Shown here: one piece after another, positions 27,178 through 36,959 of the stretch
How positions within the stretch are numbered: the first letter of the stretch is position 1
How the letters are laid out: every line of letters begins with the position of its first letter
Assembly: GCA_046048135.1 (NCBI GenBank)
Contig: JBJOGR010000036.1
Coordinates: 10,884 to 74,883 of the forward strand
Direction: 5' to 3'
From: ATZT02 sp046048135
GTDB taxonomy: Bacteria; Actinomycetota; Actinomycetes; S36-B12; UBA5976
DNA length: 64,000 bases
Position numbers and translations under genes: made by a program
Notes under the pieces: generated by a model
Seen by the model: only the letters and a program-made list of their open reading frames with translations
Told to the model about the DNA's origin: nothing
The model's database searches: none

Positions 27178-28808
27178 ATATTGAATTAGTTCAAAAATTA
27201 CATGCAGCAGATCCAGGCTGGACTATTAATGCTGATGTGATTGTTATTGGATCTGGAATTGCAGGTTTAACTGCTGCATTAACTGCAAGAAGAAAAAACT
27301 TAAGTGTTTTGTTATTAACTAAAGATGTATTATCAACAGGATCAACAGCTTGGGCACAAGGTGGAATTGCAGCAGCACTTGGCCCAGAAGATTCACCAGA
27401 ACAGCATTTTCAAGACACTCTTGAAGCAGGTGCAGGATTATGTGATGAAAATTCAGTTAAAACATTAGTTCAAGAAGGTCCTTCAGCTGTTAAAAAATTA
27501 ATTAATTTAGGTGCAACTTTCGATTTAGATTCTTCAGGAAATGTGGCATTAACTAGAGAAGGTGGTCATAGAAGAGATCGCATTGCGCATGCTGGTGGTG
27601 ATGCAACTGGTGCAGAAATTTCACGAGCATTAGTAGCCAAAGTTTTAGCAGATCCAATGGTAAGAATTTTTGAGCATGCATTGGTGCTTGATTTATTAAA
27701 AGATAAAACTGAAAAAGTTTGTGGAGTTACTTTGCACGTTATGGGTAAAGGAAAAATTGATGGAGTAGGCGCAGCTCTTGCAAGAGCTGTAGTTCTAGCA
27801 ACTGGAGGCATTGGTGCAGTCTTTGAACAAACAACAAATCCATTAGTAGCAACTGGCGATGGTGTTGCTTTAGCGCTAAGAGCTGGGGCAAGAGTTGCAG
27901 ATTTAGAGTTTGTGCAATTTCATCCAACAGTTTTATGGGTTAGTCAAAATAGTCGGGGATCTCAACCTTTAATTAGTGAAGCAGTCAGAGGCGAAGGTGC
28001 AATTTTGAGAAATGCTCAAGGAGTTGCATTTATGCAAAATATTCATCCTATGAAAGATTTAGCGCCTAGAGATGTAGTAGCTCATGCGGTGCATGAAGAA
28101 ATTGTTAATGGGGAAAAACCATATGTATTTTTAGATGGAACTAAATTAGGTAAAGAAATTTGGTTACAAAGATTTCCTAATATTTTAGCTAGTTGTAGAA
28201 AAAATGGCATTGATCCTTTGACTGAGATGATTCCAGTTGTGCCAGCGGCACATTATGCAAGTGGAGGAATTGTTTCAAATATGGATGCAACAACAGATAT
28301 TAAAGGCTTATTTGCAGTTGGAGAATGCGCAAATACTGGTGTGCATGGGGCAAATAGATTAGCTTCAAATAGTTTGCTAGAGGGGTTAGTAGTTGCAAAT
28401 AGATTAGAAAAAAATTTAGATAGCTTAGAAAAACAAACAGATCCTGTAATAAGTAATAAGCCAACAAAACTAATTGATGGCTCTGTAAGAAAAGAAATAA
28501 CATCCACCACCACAAAAGGTGCTGGTGCGGTTAGAAATGCAAACGGCTTGAATGAGACATTAGAAAAATTAGCTCAAATTTCAAACAAAACAACCCAAGC
28601 CTCTTCAACTCAAAGTTGGGAAGCCTCAAATCTACTTACAGTTTCCACAGTGATTGCTCAAGCTGCTCTACGCAGAGAAGAAAGTAGAGGTTCTCACTGG
28701 CGTTCGGATTTTCCTCAACGAAATGATGAACGTTGGCTTGTGAGAATAAATGGAAAAATTGTTGAAGGTAAATTAGAACTTTCTGAGACTGCCGTTACTA
28801 AAAAGTAG
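27174..28808 (+). CDS. nadB: L-aspartate oxidase
   Basis: FAD enzyme oxidising aspartate to iminoaspartate, the first step of NAD synthesis. The FAD motif is VIVIGSGIAGLTAALTA near residue 22. GSTAWAQGGIAAALG, the catalytic region HRRDRIAHAGGDATG and GANRLASNSLLEGLV are visible. It is 544 aa, normal. It is encoded between panC and nadC. The quinolinate synthase gene nadA is not adjacent. Confidence 0.96.
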   Translation: MNIELVQKLHAADPGWTINADVIVIGSGIAGLTAALTARRKNLSVLLLTKDVLSTGSTAWAQGGIAAALGPEDSPEQHFQDTLEAGAGLCDENSVKTLVQEGPSAVKKLINLGATFDLDSSGNVALTREGGHRRDRIAHAGGDATGAEISRALVAKVLADPMVRIFEHALVLDLLKDKTEKVCGVTLHVMGKGKIDGVGAALARAVVLATGGIGAVFEQTTNPLVATGDGVALALRAGARVADLEFVQFHPTVLWVSQNSRGSQPLISEAVRGEGAILRNAQGVAFMQNIHPMKDLAPRDVVAHAVHEEIVNGEKPYVFLDGTKLGKEIWLQRFPNILASCRKNGIDPLTEMIPVVPAAHYASGGIVSNMDATTDIKGLFAVGECANTGVHGANRLASNSLLEGLVVANRLEKNLDSLEKQTDPVISNKPTKLIDGSVRKEITSTTTKGAGAVRNANGLNETLEKLAQISNKTTQASSTQSWEASNLLTVSTVIAQAALRREESRGSHWRSDFPQRNDERWLVRINGKIVEGKLELSETAVTKK

Positions 28809-28814
28809 GTACAT

Positions 28815-29699
28815 ATGACCACTAAAGAGAAGATTTTTGAAAGTTTAAGAAAAAATAAGTTAAATCCTGAGTTAGTTTTAGCACTAGTGGAATTAGCAAT
28901 TTCAGAAGATTTAATGGGAGGAACAGATGTTACCTCGCTTTCAACAATTCCTGAAACTCAAATTTCAGAACTTGATTTAGTCTCAAGAAAAAAAGGTGTA
29001 GTTTCTGGAATTGATGTTGCATCATTAGTTTTTCTTTCTATTAATAACAAAATAGAAATTAACCAAAAAGTAAAAGATGGAAACGAAGTCAAAGAAAATG
29101 AAACTCTATTAACCGCACGTGGAAAAACAATTGATTTATTAACTGCTGAAAGAACCGCGCTTAACTTTTTATCTCATTTAAGCGGAATTTCAACTTTAAC
29201 AAATAAATGGGTCAAAGAAATATCATCCACAAATGCCTCAGTTAGAGACACAAGAAAAACAACTCCAGGATTAAGAATTTTAGAAAAATACGCAGTTAGA
29301 TGTGGTGGCGGTAAAAATCATCGCATGAGTTTAAATGATCAAGCTTTAATTAAAGATAATCATATTGTTGCAGCAGGCTCAATTATAAAAGCAATAGAAA
29401 AAGTTAAAGATAAGTATCCTGATCTTGAATTAGAAATCGAAGTTGACAATTTAGAACAATTGCAAGAAGTTTTAAAAACCGATATTAAACTTATTCTTTT
29501 AGATAATTTCTCAATTGAAGATTTAAATAGGGCAGTAAGTATGAATAATAAAAAAGCAAAATTAGAAGCAAGTGGTGGCATTAATTTTGAAAATGCACTC
29601 AAAATTGCTCAAACCGGTGTGGATTACTTAGCGGTAGGTGCTTTAACCCATTCAGCTCCAGTGTTAGATATAGGAGGTGACCTGAGAACTGTTAGTTAA
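28815..29699 (+). CDS. nadC: Nicotinate-nucleotide pyrophosphorylase (carboxylating)
   Basis: Converts quinolinate and PRPP to nicotinate mononucleotide. The SVRDTRKTTPGLRILEKYAV segment carries the phosphate-binding Arg/Lys residues, followed by GGGKNHRMSL, and LEASGGINFEN is in the C-terminal barrel. It is 294 aa and follows nadB by 6 bp. Confidence 0.96.
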   Translation: MTTKEKIFESLRKNKLNPELVLALVELAISEDLMGGTDVTSLSTIPETQISELDLVSRKKGVVSGIDVASLVFLSINNKIEINQKVKDGNEVKENETLLTARGKTIDLLTAERTALNFLSHLSGISTLTNKWVKEISSTNASVRDTRKTTPGLRILEKYAVRCGGGKNHRMSLNDQALIKDNHIVAAGSIIKAIEKVKDKYPDLELEIEVDNLEQLQEVLKTDIKLILLDNFSIEDLNRAVSMNNKKAKLEASGGINFENALKIAQTGVDYLAVGALTHSAPVLDIGGDLRTVS

Positions 29700-29734
29700 T
29701 TAACTAACTAATTTGGAGTTGCAAGGAGAATGAA

Positions 29735-30490
29735 ATGCTTTTAGCAATAGATATCGGAAATACCAACACAGTTATTGGTTTATACGACAAAGAAAAATTA
29801 GTTAATCATTGGAGAATTAAAACTGATTCTCAGTCAACTGCTGATGAATTAATTCTTACTTATGAAGGTTTATTACAAAATCAACCTGAAATAACAGGTA
29901 TTTCCCTTTGCTCAACTGTGCCAGCAGTTTTAAGAGAAATGCGCTGGATGTTGCAACGTTACTTTAACGATATTAAAACTGTAATTATTGAACCAGGAAC
30001 TAAAACTGGAGTTCCCATAAACACAGATAATCCAAAAGAAGTTGGTGCGGATCGAATTGCAAATTCTTTAGCAGTGTTTACAAGACACGGAGGCCCTTCA
30101 GTCGTTGTCGACTTTGGTACTTCTACTAACTTTGATGTTGTTAGTAAAAGTGGAGAATTTTTAGGTGGTTCTTTAGCCCCAGGTATTGAAATTTCACTAG
30201 ATGCATTAGCGAATAAAGCAGCACAATTAAGAAAAGTTGAATTTGTTAAACCCAGAAGTGTTATTGGAAAAAACACCGTCGAAGCATTGCAATCTGGTGC
30301 ACTTTATGGATTTGCCGGTCAAGTAGATGGAATTATTGAAAGAATAATTGCAGAAATTGGTCCAGTAACTGCAGTGGTAGCAACTGGAGGTTTGGCACCA
30401 CTTGTAGTTGAAGAATCTAGAACAATTACTCATCATGAACCCGACTTGACGCTGGAAGGCTTACGTTTAGTTTTCGATAAGAACAAGTAG
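29735..30490 (+). CDS. coaX: Type III pantothenate kinase
   Basis: Phosphorylates pantothenate in the first committed step of coenzyme A synthesis. The phosphate motif LLAIDIGNTNTVIGLYD starts the protein. GADRIANSLAVF and VVDFGTSTNFDVV are the other active-site segments, though the last Asp-containing site reads TSTNFD where TATTFD is common. It is 251 aa with AAGGAG 7 nt upstream. It is functionally linked to panC. Confidence 0.93.
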   Translation: MLLAIDIGNTNTVIGLYDKEKLVNHWRIKTDSQSTADELILTYEGLLQNQPEITGISLCSTVPAVLREMRWMLQRYFNDIKTVIIEPGTKTGVPINTDNPKEVGADRIANSLAVFTRHGGPSVVVDFGTSTNFDVVSKSGEFLGGSLAPGIEISLDALANKAAQLRKVEFVKPRSVIGKNTVEALQSGALYGFAGQVDGIIERIIAEIGPVTAVVATGGLAPLVVEESRTITHHEPDLTLEGLRLVFDKNK

Positions 30491-30501
30491 TCTTTACTTC
30501 T

Positions 30502-32004
30502 ATGGGTGAAGATACAAATTTAGATTTAAACGAACAAGAACTTATTCGTAGAGAAAAACTATCTAAATTACATGCTTTAGGAATTGATACCTACCCGGTT
30601 GGATTTGAACCAGATCACTCTTTAATACAGGTTAGAAATGAATTTAAAGATTTAGCCCCTGAATCAAAAACTGGAAAAATAGTTTCAATTGCAGGTCGAG
30701 TGATGCTAAATCGCATAGCCGGAAAATTAATTTTTGCGACTTTACGAGATGGTTCAAGTGATTTACAAATAATGATCTCAGCAGATTCTGTTGGAGATGA
30801 ATCATTGGATTTATGGAAAGAATTTGTTGATTTAGGAGATCTCGTAGGTCTTACAGGTGAAGTTGTTACAACTAAACGTGGCGAATTATCTGTTAAAGCA
30901 AGTAAATGGTTGATTACTGCAAAAGCTTTAAGACCTTTACCTGATAAGCATCATGGTTTGAATGATCCAGAGCAAAGAGTTCGTATGCGTTATGTGGATC
31001 TAATGGTTAGACCAGAAGCAAGAGAAATGTTGCATGTTAGATCTGAAGTTGTAGCAAGTGTGAGAAAAAGTTTAACTTCAAGAGGTTTTGTTGAAGTTGA
31101 AACTCCAATGCTTCAAGTACTTCATGGTGGAGCAAATGCCAGACCATTTAAAACTCATATAAATGCTTATGACATGGAACTATTTTTAAGAATTGCACCT
31201 GAACTTTATTTAAAAAGATTATTAGTGGGTGGAGTTGATCAAGTTTTTGAAATAAATAGAAACTTTAGAAATGAAGGAGCAGATTCTTCACACAATCCAG
31301 AATTTACAATGTTGGAAATGTATCAAGCATATAGTGATTACGACAAAATGAGAGAGTTAACTCAAAATTTAATTCAAGAAGCAGCAAAATCTGTTTATGG
31401 AAAAGAAATTGCAAGACATTGGGATGATGAAGGAAACCACAAAGAATTTGATATTAGTGGTAATTGGCCAGTAGTAAAAGTGTATGTAGGTTTAAGTAAA
31501 GCAATTGGTGAAGAATTAAATTCTGAAACTGATGAAAAAACTTTAAGAAGTCACTGCGACAAATTAAAAATTTCTCATGATCCTAAATGGACTAGAGGAC
31601 AGGTTGTTTTAGAACTTTATGAACATTTATTAGAAGATAAAACAACATTGCCAACTTTTTATTGCGATTTTCCAACTGATGTCGCACCTTTAACTAGACA
31701 ACATCGTAAAGATCCAAAAATGGCTGAGCGTTGGGATCTAGTTGCATTTGGGGCAGAAATTGGCACAGGTTACACAGAATTAAATGATCCAATTGAACAA
31801 AGAAATCGTTTAGTTGCGCAAGCAGAACTTGCAGCAGGTGGCGATGTTGAAGCTATGCAAATAGATGAGGATTTCTTAAGAGCTTTGGAATATGGAATGC
31901 CACCTGCAGGTGGTCAAGGGATGGGAATTGATCGAGTATTAATGATGCTAACTGGCAGAGGCATTAGAGAAACTGTGCTTTTCCCATTAGTAAAACCTCA
32001 ATAA
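30502..32004 (+). CDS. lysS: Lysyl-tRNA synthetase, class II
   Basis: Charges tRNA-Lys. An N-terminal OB-fold anticodon domain (about 55-155) precedes the class II core. Motif 2 appears around FEINRNFRNEGADSSHNPEFTM and motif 3 as GGQGMGIDRVLMMLTG. It is 500 aa, normal. It lies between coaX and the acetyltransferase gene, as in other actinobacterial coaX-lysS-clpC loci. Confidence 0.96.
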   Translation: MGEDTNLDLNEQELIRREKLSKLHALGIDTYPVGFEPDHSLIQVRNEFKDLAPESKTGKIVSIAGRVMLNRIAGKLIFATLRDGSSDLQIMISADSVGDESLDLWKEFVDLGDLVGLTGEVVTTKRGELSVKASKWLITAKALRPLPDKHHGLNDPEQRVRMRYVDLMVRPEAREMLHVRSEVVASVRKSLTSRGFVEVETPMLQVLHGGANARPFKTHINAYDMELFLRIAPELYLKRLLVGGVDQVFEINRNFRNEGADSSHNPEFTMLEMYQAYSDYDKMRELTQNLIQEAAKSVYGKEIARHWDDEGNHKEFDISGNWPVVKVYVGLSKAIGEELNSETDEKTLRSHCDKLKISHDPKWTRGQVVLELYEHLLEDKTTLPTFYCDFPTDVAPLTRQHRKDPKMAERWDLVAFGAEIGTGYTELNDPIEQRNRLVAQAELAAGGDVEAMQIDEDFLRALEYGMPPAGGQGMGIDRVLMMLTGRGIRETVLFPLVKPQ

Positions 32005-32005
32005 A

Positions 32006-32506
32006 ATGTCAGAAATTCAAATAAGACCAGCAAAAACAAGTGATGTTTCAACTATTCGAAAATTAGTTGATACTTATGCTCCAGAAAGAAGATTACTTTC
32101 AAAAGCTACTGTGACCTTGTATGAAGCAGTTCCTGATTTTTTAGTTATTGAAAAAAATAATGCAATTATCGGAGCAGGTGCTGTGCATGTGTTGTGGGAA
32201 GATTTAGCAGAAGTTCGTACTGTTGCAATATTTCCTGAATTTAAGAATAAAGGTTTTGGATCTCAATTATTAAATGCACTTTTAGAAAAAGCAAAAAATT
32301 TAGGAGTTAAAAGAGTTTTTTGTTTAACTTTTGAAACAAAATTTTTTGCCAAACATGGTTTTCAAGAAATTGAAGGAACACCTGTTGAGCCAGAAATTTA
32401 TCAACAACTTCTTGAGTCTTACGACGTAGGAGTTGCAGAGTTTTTGGATTTAGACAAAGTTAAACCAAACACTTTGGGCAACACCAGAATGATTAAACAT
32501 TTGTAA
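32006..32506 (+). CDS. argA: GNAT acetyltransferase, ArgA-type amino-acid N-acetyltransferase
   Basis: A 166-aa GNAT protein resembling the mycobacterial N-acetylglutamate synthase: VDTYAPERRLLSKATVTLYEAVPDF, VLWEDLAEVRTVAI, the acetyl-CoA loop KNKGFGSQLL, and FETKFFAKHGFQEIEGTPV. That family starts arginine synthesis by acetylating glutamate. It begins 1 bp after lysS. Assignment of the substrate is by similarity only. Confidence 0.8.
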   Translation: MSEIQIRPAKTSDVSTIRKLVDTYAPERRLLSKATVTLYEAVPDFLVIEKNNAIIGAGAVHVLWEDLAEVRTVAIFPEFKNKGFGSQLLNALLEKAKNLGVKRVFCLTFETKFFAKHGFQEIEGTPVEPEIYQQLLESYDVGVAEFLDLDKVKPNTLGNTRMIKHL

Positions 32507-32601
32507 TAATTTGCAAAAAGTGAAGAACCACTAAACCTTGTAGTTAACGTTACATTTTCCTACTACGTATAGGTGGCTTTGCCTTGTAATTTAGGTTGAA
32601 T

Positions 32602-32629
32602 TTGCTAAATAAATACAGACACGTACTAT
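32602..32629 (+). promoter_or_regulatory. Candidate clpC promoter
   Basis: TTGCTA (32602-32607) and TACTAT (32624-32629) are separated by 16 bp in the 178-bp gap before clpC. This gap holds no gene on either strand. No convincing ClgR or CIRCE/HAIR heat-shock operator was seen. Confidence 0.45.
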
Positions 32630-32636
32630 AGATATA

Positions 32637-32654
32637 GGAGAAAATAACTTCTCC
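32637..32654 (+). promoter_or_regulatory. Hairpin in the clpC leader
   Basis: GGAGAA (32637-32642) and TTCTCC (32649-32654) pair perfectly around AATAAC, just downstream of the candidate clpC start of transcription. It would form at the very 5' end of the mRNA and might stabilise it. The ribosome-binding site AAGGTGG lies further down at 32668-32674. Confidence 0.35.
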
Positions 32655-32684
32655 CAAAAGTTGAGTTAAGGTGGCTTAAGTTAA

Positions 32685-35204
32685 ATGTTCGAAAGATTTA
32701 CTGATCGAGCACGTCGTGTAGTAGTTCTTGCCCAAGAAGAAGCACGCATGCTTAACCACAACTACATCGGCACAGAACATATTCTTTTAGGTTTAATTCA
32801 TGAAGGTGAAGGCGTAGCCGCTAAATCTTTAGAGTCATTAGGTGTTTCTTTAGAATCTGTTAGATCTCAAGTTGAAGAAATAATTGGGCAAGGCCAACAA
32901 GCACCATCTGGACACATTCCGTTTACCCCAAGAGCAAAAAAAGTTCTTGAACTTTCTTTAAGAGAAGCATTACAACTAGGACACAATTACATTGGTACAG
33001 AACATATTCTTTTAGGTTTAATCAGAGAAGGCGAAGGAGTTGCTGCTCAAGTATTAGTAAAACTGGGAGCAGATTTAAACAGAGTTCGTCAACAAGTAAT
33101 TCAATTACTTTCTGGTTATCAAGGTAAAGAACCATTAACTTCAGGAGCACCTAATGAAGGCACTCCTTCCACATCTTTAGTTCTTGACCAATTTGGCAGA
33201 AATTTAACTCAAGCAGCACGCGATGGAAAATTAGATCCAGTAATTGGTCGAGAAAAAGAAATTGAAAGAGTGATGCAAGTTCTTTCTCGTCGAACCAAAA
33301 ATAATCCAGTTTTAATTGGTGAACCTGGTGTTGGTAAAACCGCAGTGGTTGAAGGTCTTGCCCAAATGATTGTTAGAGGAAATGTTCCAGAAACTCTAAA
33401 AGACAAACAGCTTTACACACTTGATTTAGGTTCTTTAGTTGCAGGTTCAAGATATCGTGGAGATTTTGAAGAAAGATTGAAAAAAGTATTAAAAGAAATC
33501 CGTACTCGTGGCGACATTATTTTGTTCATCGATGAAATGCACACATTAGTTGGAGCAGGTGCTGCTGAAGGTGCAATTGATGCGGCATCAATTTTAAAAC
33601 CAATGCTTGCTCGCGGAGAACTTCAAACAATTGGCGCCACAACTTTGGATGAATACAGAAAATATGTTGAAAAAGATGCAGCATTGGAAAGAAGATTCCA
33701 ACCAATTCAAGTTCAAGAACCAAGTGTGGCTCACGCAATTGAAATTTTAAAAGGTTTAAGAGATCGCTACGAGTCTCATCACAAAGTAACAATTACTGAT
33801 TCTGCTTTAGTTTCAGCAGCTACTTTGGCTGATCGATATATAAATGATCGTCAACTTCCTGATAAAGCAATCGATTTAATTGATGAAGCAGGAGCCCGTT
33901 TAAGAATCAACAGAATGACAGCACCTCCTGATTTAAGAGAATTCGATAACAAAATTGCTGATGTTAGAAAAGAAAAAGAATCAGCTATTGATGCTCAAGA
34001 TTTTGAAAAAGCCGCTGCTTTAAGAGATAAAGAAAAGACTTTAATCACTGAAAAAAATGAACGTGAACGTGAATGGAAAGCCGGAGATTTAGATGTCGTG
34101 GCTGAAGTAAATGATGATTTAATTGCTGAAGTTTTAGCAATGTCAACAGGGGTTCCTGTAGCAAAATTGACTGAAGCTGAATCTCAAAGATTACTTCGTA
34201 TGGAAGAAGAACTTCATAAACGAGTAATTGGTCAAGAAGATGCCATCAAAGCATTATCTAAATCAATTAGAAGAACCAGAGCTGGATTAAAAGATCCAAA
34301 AAGACCTGGTGGATCATTTATTTTTGCTGGTCCTTCTGGTGTTGGTAAAACTGAACTTTCAAAAACTTTGGCTCAATTCTTGTTCGGTGATGAAAATTCA
34401 TTAATCATGCTTGATATGTCTGAGTATTCAGAGCGCCACACAGTTTCTAGATTGTTTGGTTCTCCTCCAGGATATGTCGGTTATGAAGAAGGTGGACAAC
34501 TAACAGAAAAAGTTAGAAGAAAACCATTCTCTGTAGTTCTATTTGATGAAGTTGAAAAAGCTCATCCAGACATTTTCAATTCATTACTTCAAATTTTGGA
34601 AGATGGAAAATTAACTGACTCACAAGGTCGCATGGTTGATTTCAAAAACACCGTAATCATCATGACTACAAACCTTGGAAGTAGAGATATTTCAAAAGGT
34701 GTAGGTCTTGGTTTTTCTGCAGGTGATGATGTCACAGGCAATTATGACCGCATGAAAGCAAAAGTTAATGAGGAATTAAAGCAACATTTCCGTCCAGAGT
34801 TCTTAAACCGTTTAGATGATGTGATTGTGTTTCATCAATTAACAAAACCAGAAATCCTACAAATTGTTGATTTGATGGTTGCTTCATTAGAAAACAGATT
34901 GAAAGACAAAGACATGGGAATCGTTTTAACTGATCAAGCAAAAGAATTGCTAGTTGATATGGGCTATGACCAAGCACTTGGTGCAAGACCTATGAGAAGA
35001 ACAATTCAACGAGAAATCGAAGATGTTTTGAGTGAAAAAATCTTGTTTGGTGAATTAAAAGCTGGAAGTTTAGTTGTAGTTGGTGTTGAAGGAAAAGCTG
35101 CAGATCCTGATAAAAAGACAAGTGATTCTAGAAAATTTACTTTTACAAGTGAAGCAAAGCAAGCTTTACCAGATTCACCACCAGTAAATTCTGCTGCAGA
35201 ATAA
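32685..35204 (+). CDS. clpC: ATP-dependent Clp protease ATP-binding subunit ClpC
   Basis: Hexameric AAA+ unfoldase that feeds proteins to ClpP. It has a duplicated N-terminal Clp repeat domain (about 1-145), Walker A of the first ATPase at 212-219 (GEPGVGKT), a UVR segment (DFEKAAALRDKEK) in the middle region, and the second Walker A at 549-556 (GPSGVGKT). It is 839 aa, normal. It is convergent with proC with a 1-bp gap, leaving almost no room for a terminator. Confidence 0.97.
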   Translation: MFERFTDRARRVVVLAQEEARMLNHNYIGTEHILLGLIHEGEGVAAKSLESLGVSLESVRSQVEEIIGQGQQAPSGHIPFTPRAKKVLELSLREALQLGHNYIGTEHILLGLIREGEGVAAQVLVKLGADLNRVRQQVIQLLSGYQGKEPLTSGAPNEGTPSTSLVLDQFGRNLTQAARDGKLDPVIGREKEIERVMQVLSRRTKNNPVLIGEPGVGKTAVVEGLAQMIVRGNVPETLKDKQLYTLDLGSLVAGSRYRGDFEERLKKVLKEIRTRGDIILFIDEMHTLVGAGAAEGAIDAASILKPMLARGELQTIGATTLDEYRKYVEKDAALERRFQPIQVQEPSVAHAIEILKGLRDRYESHHKVTITDSALVSAATLADRYINDRQLPDKAIDLIDEAGARLRINRMTAPPDLREFDNKIADVRKEKESAIDAQDFEKAAALRDKEKTLITEKNEREREWKAGDLDVVAEVNDDLIAEVLAMSTGVPVAKLTEAESQRLLRMEEELHKRVIGQEDAIKALSKSIRRTRAGLKDPKRPGGSFIFAGPSGVGKTELSKTLAQFLFGDENSLIMLDMSEYSERHTVSRLFGSPPGYVGYEEGGQLTEKVRRKPFSVVLFDEVEKAHPDIFNSLLQILEDGKLTDSQGRMVDFKNTVIIMTTNLGSRDISKGVGLGFSAGDDVTGNYDRMKAKVNEELKQHFRPEFLNRLDDVIVFHQLTKPEILQIVDLMVASLENRLKDKDMGIVLTDQAKELLVDMGYDQALGARPMRRTIQREIEDVLSEKILFGELKAGSLVVVGVEGKAADPDKKTSDSRKFTFTSEAKQALPDSPPVNSAAE

Positions 35205-35205
35205 T

Positions 35206-36003
35206 TTAAGAATTACTTATTTCTTTAGCTCGCTTAATTGCAGCTGTTAGCGCTTTTTTCCAAATTTCTTTAAAATTATTTTGATCTAAATTTTCTAAGG
35301 CAGCTAAAGTTGTTCCTTTTGGTGAAGTTACTTTATTTCTTAAGTCACTTACATCTTCATTTGAATTTTCAAATAGGTGAGCAGCACCAATAAAAGTATT
35401 ATTTACTAAAACTTGGGCAACGTCTTTCGATAATCCAAGATCAATTGCAGCTTGAGTTATTGCTTCAGTGACATAAAAATAATAAGCAGGCCCAGAACCA
35501 GACGCAGCTGCTACTACATCAATCAAGTTTTCTTCAACAACTACGACTTTTCCAACACTTAAGAAAAGTTTTTGTGCTACATCTAAATCATTTTCTGTTG
35601 CGTTTTTTCCTTTAGCTAAACCTGTTACTCCCTTGCCCACAAGAGCTGGAGTATTTGGCATTGCTCTAATCACTTTTACTTTATTTTCAAATATTTTTTC
35701 TATACTTTCAGTTTTTACACCAACTGCCATTGAAATAAGTAATGCATTATTTTGTAAATTTTTCTTTATTTCAGGTAAAACCTCATTTATATTTTGTGGT
35801 TTAACCCCAATAAATACCACATCACAATCTTTAATATCTTCAATCTTGTTGCTTGCATAAATGTTAAATTCTGAGGCAATTTTCTTGCTTGAATCTGCTG
35901 ATTTGGTAATTGCTACTAAGTCATTTTGTGCAAAACCAGATTTGATTAGACCTTTTATGACGGCTTGACCCATATTGCCAGCACCGACGAATCCAATTTT
36001 CAT
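35206..36003 (-). CDS. proC: Pyrroline-5-carboxylate reductase
   Basis: Last step of proline synthesis. The NAD(P) motif GFVGAGNMGQAVIKGL is at the N-terminus, and AMPNTPALVGKG plus AASGSGPAYYFYVTEA are catalytic-domain signatures. It is 265 aa, normal. It lies next to the HTH and glutaredoxin genes as in mycobacterial proC loci, though it is inverted relative to them here. Confidence 0.95.
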   Translation of the reverse strand: MKIGFVGAGNMGQAVIKGLIKSGFAQNDLVAITKSADSSKKIASEFNIYASNKIEDIKDCDVVFIGVKPQNINEVLPEIKKNLQNNALLISMAVGVKTESIEKIFENKVKVIRAMPNTPALVGKGVTGLAKGKNATENDLDVAQKLFLSVGKVVVVEENLIDVVAAASGSGPAYYFYVTEAITQAAIDLGLSKDVAQVLVNNTFIGAAHLFENSNEDVSDLRNKVTSPKGTTLAALENLDQNNFKEIWKKALTAAIKRAKEISNS

Positions 36004-36071
36004 AATTTTTCTGCTCTTTTATTGTGACTTAGATGATAAGACTACTTCTCACAATCATTTATTAATACAAG

Positions 36072-36084
36072 TAGGCTCTGACTT
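36072..36084 (+). promoter_or_regulatory. Candidate leaderless -10 element
   Basis: TAGGCT (36072-36077) ends 7 nt before the ATG of the Cys-rich protein gene, the same geometry as at rex. No Shine-Dalgarno is seen. The -35 match is poor, so this is tentative. Confidence 0.35.
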
Positions 36085-36879
36085 ATGACTGAATTTACAG
36101 GGGAATTCCCTCGTAGTTGGATTGAATTTATCGATCCAGAACACGATGAAACCATCATCAAAGCTGACTTAACTTGGCTTACTTCTAATTGGGAATGCAT
36201 TTTCGGTAGAGGATGTAAGGGTGTAGATAAAACACATCCAAATGATGGTTGCTGTAATCAAGGTGCGCATTTTTCTGAACCAAGCGATAAAAAACGTGTT
36301 AGTAAATGGGTTGATAAATTAACTCCAGAGCTTTGGGAAAAAATAGATTATTCAAGAAATAAAAAAAGTTGGACAGAATTTGAAGATGGAGCAGAAAAAA
36401 CAAAATTAGTAAAAGGAACTTGTATTTTTATGAACTCTCCAGAATTTGCGGGAGGACAAGGTTGCGCATTACATAAATTAGCAATGGTAAAAAATGTGAA
36501 AACTACAGAAACAAAACCAGATGTTTGTTGGCAATTACCAATAAGAAGAAGTTATGAAACAAGAGAATATGAAAATGGAACAGATTATCAAGTAATAGTC
36601 ATAGAAGAATATAGAAGAAAAAATTGGGGAGAGGGTGGAGAAACCATGGATTGGTATTGTTCATCAGATACAGAAGCTCACCAAGCGTATGAACCTGTTT
36701 ATATAAGTGAAAAAAATACTTTAATTGAATTAATTGGTAAAAAAAGTTATGAAATTTTGAAAAAACATTGTGATGAAAGAGTTAGTTTAATAAAAACACT
36801 CAAAAAACTTCCAGGAAGAAAAGCAAAACAAATTTTATTATCGATTAATCCTCATCCTGCAGATCTTTTAGTTGAATAA
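36085..36879 (+). CDS. Cysteine-rich conserved protein, possible metal-binding (DUF3109-like pattern)
   Basis: A 264-aa soluble protein I do not recognise firmly. Its Cys residues are ordered: Cys38, Cys44, Cys56, Cys57, Cys113, Cys127, Cys148 and Cys192, within WECIFGRGCKG, GCCNQGAHF, GTCIF, GQGCALH and VCWQLPI. The C-x5-C...GCC..GA layout recalls YkgJ/DUF3109-type metal or Fe-S proteins, but that link is by eye only. There is no signal peptide. It is encoded divergently from proC. Confidence 0.6.
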   Translation: MTEFTGEFPRSWIEFIDPEHDETIIKADLTWLTSNWECIFGRGCKGVDKTHPNDGCCNQGAHFSEPSDKKRVSKWVDKLTPELWEKIDYSRNKKSWTEFEDGAEKTKLVKGTCIFMNSPEFAGGQGCALHKLAMVKNVKTTETKPDVCWQLPIRRSYETREYENGTDYQVIVIEEYRRKNWGEGGETMDWYCSSDTEAHQAYEPVYISEKNTLIELIGKKSYEILKKHCDERVSLIKTLKKLPGRKAKQILLSINPHPADLLVE

Positions 36880-36959
36880 GTACTTTTTTCACAATTTCCC
36901 CATCCCTTCTTTTGGACCCAATAGCATGTCCTGGTCTCGCTAATTACCCCCCTCCTCTC

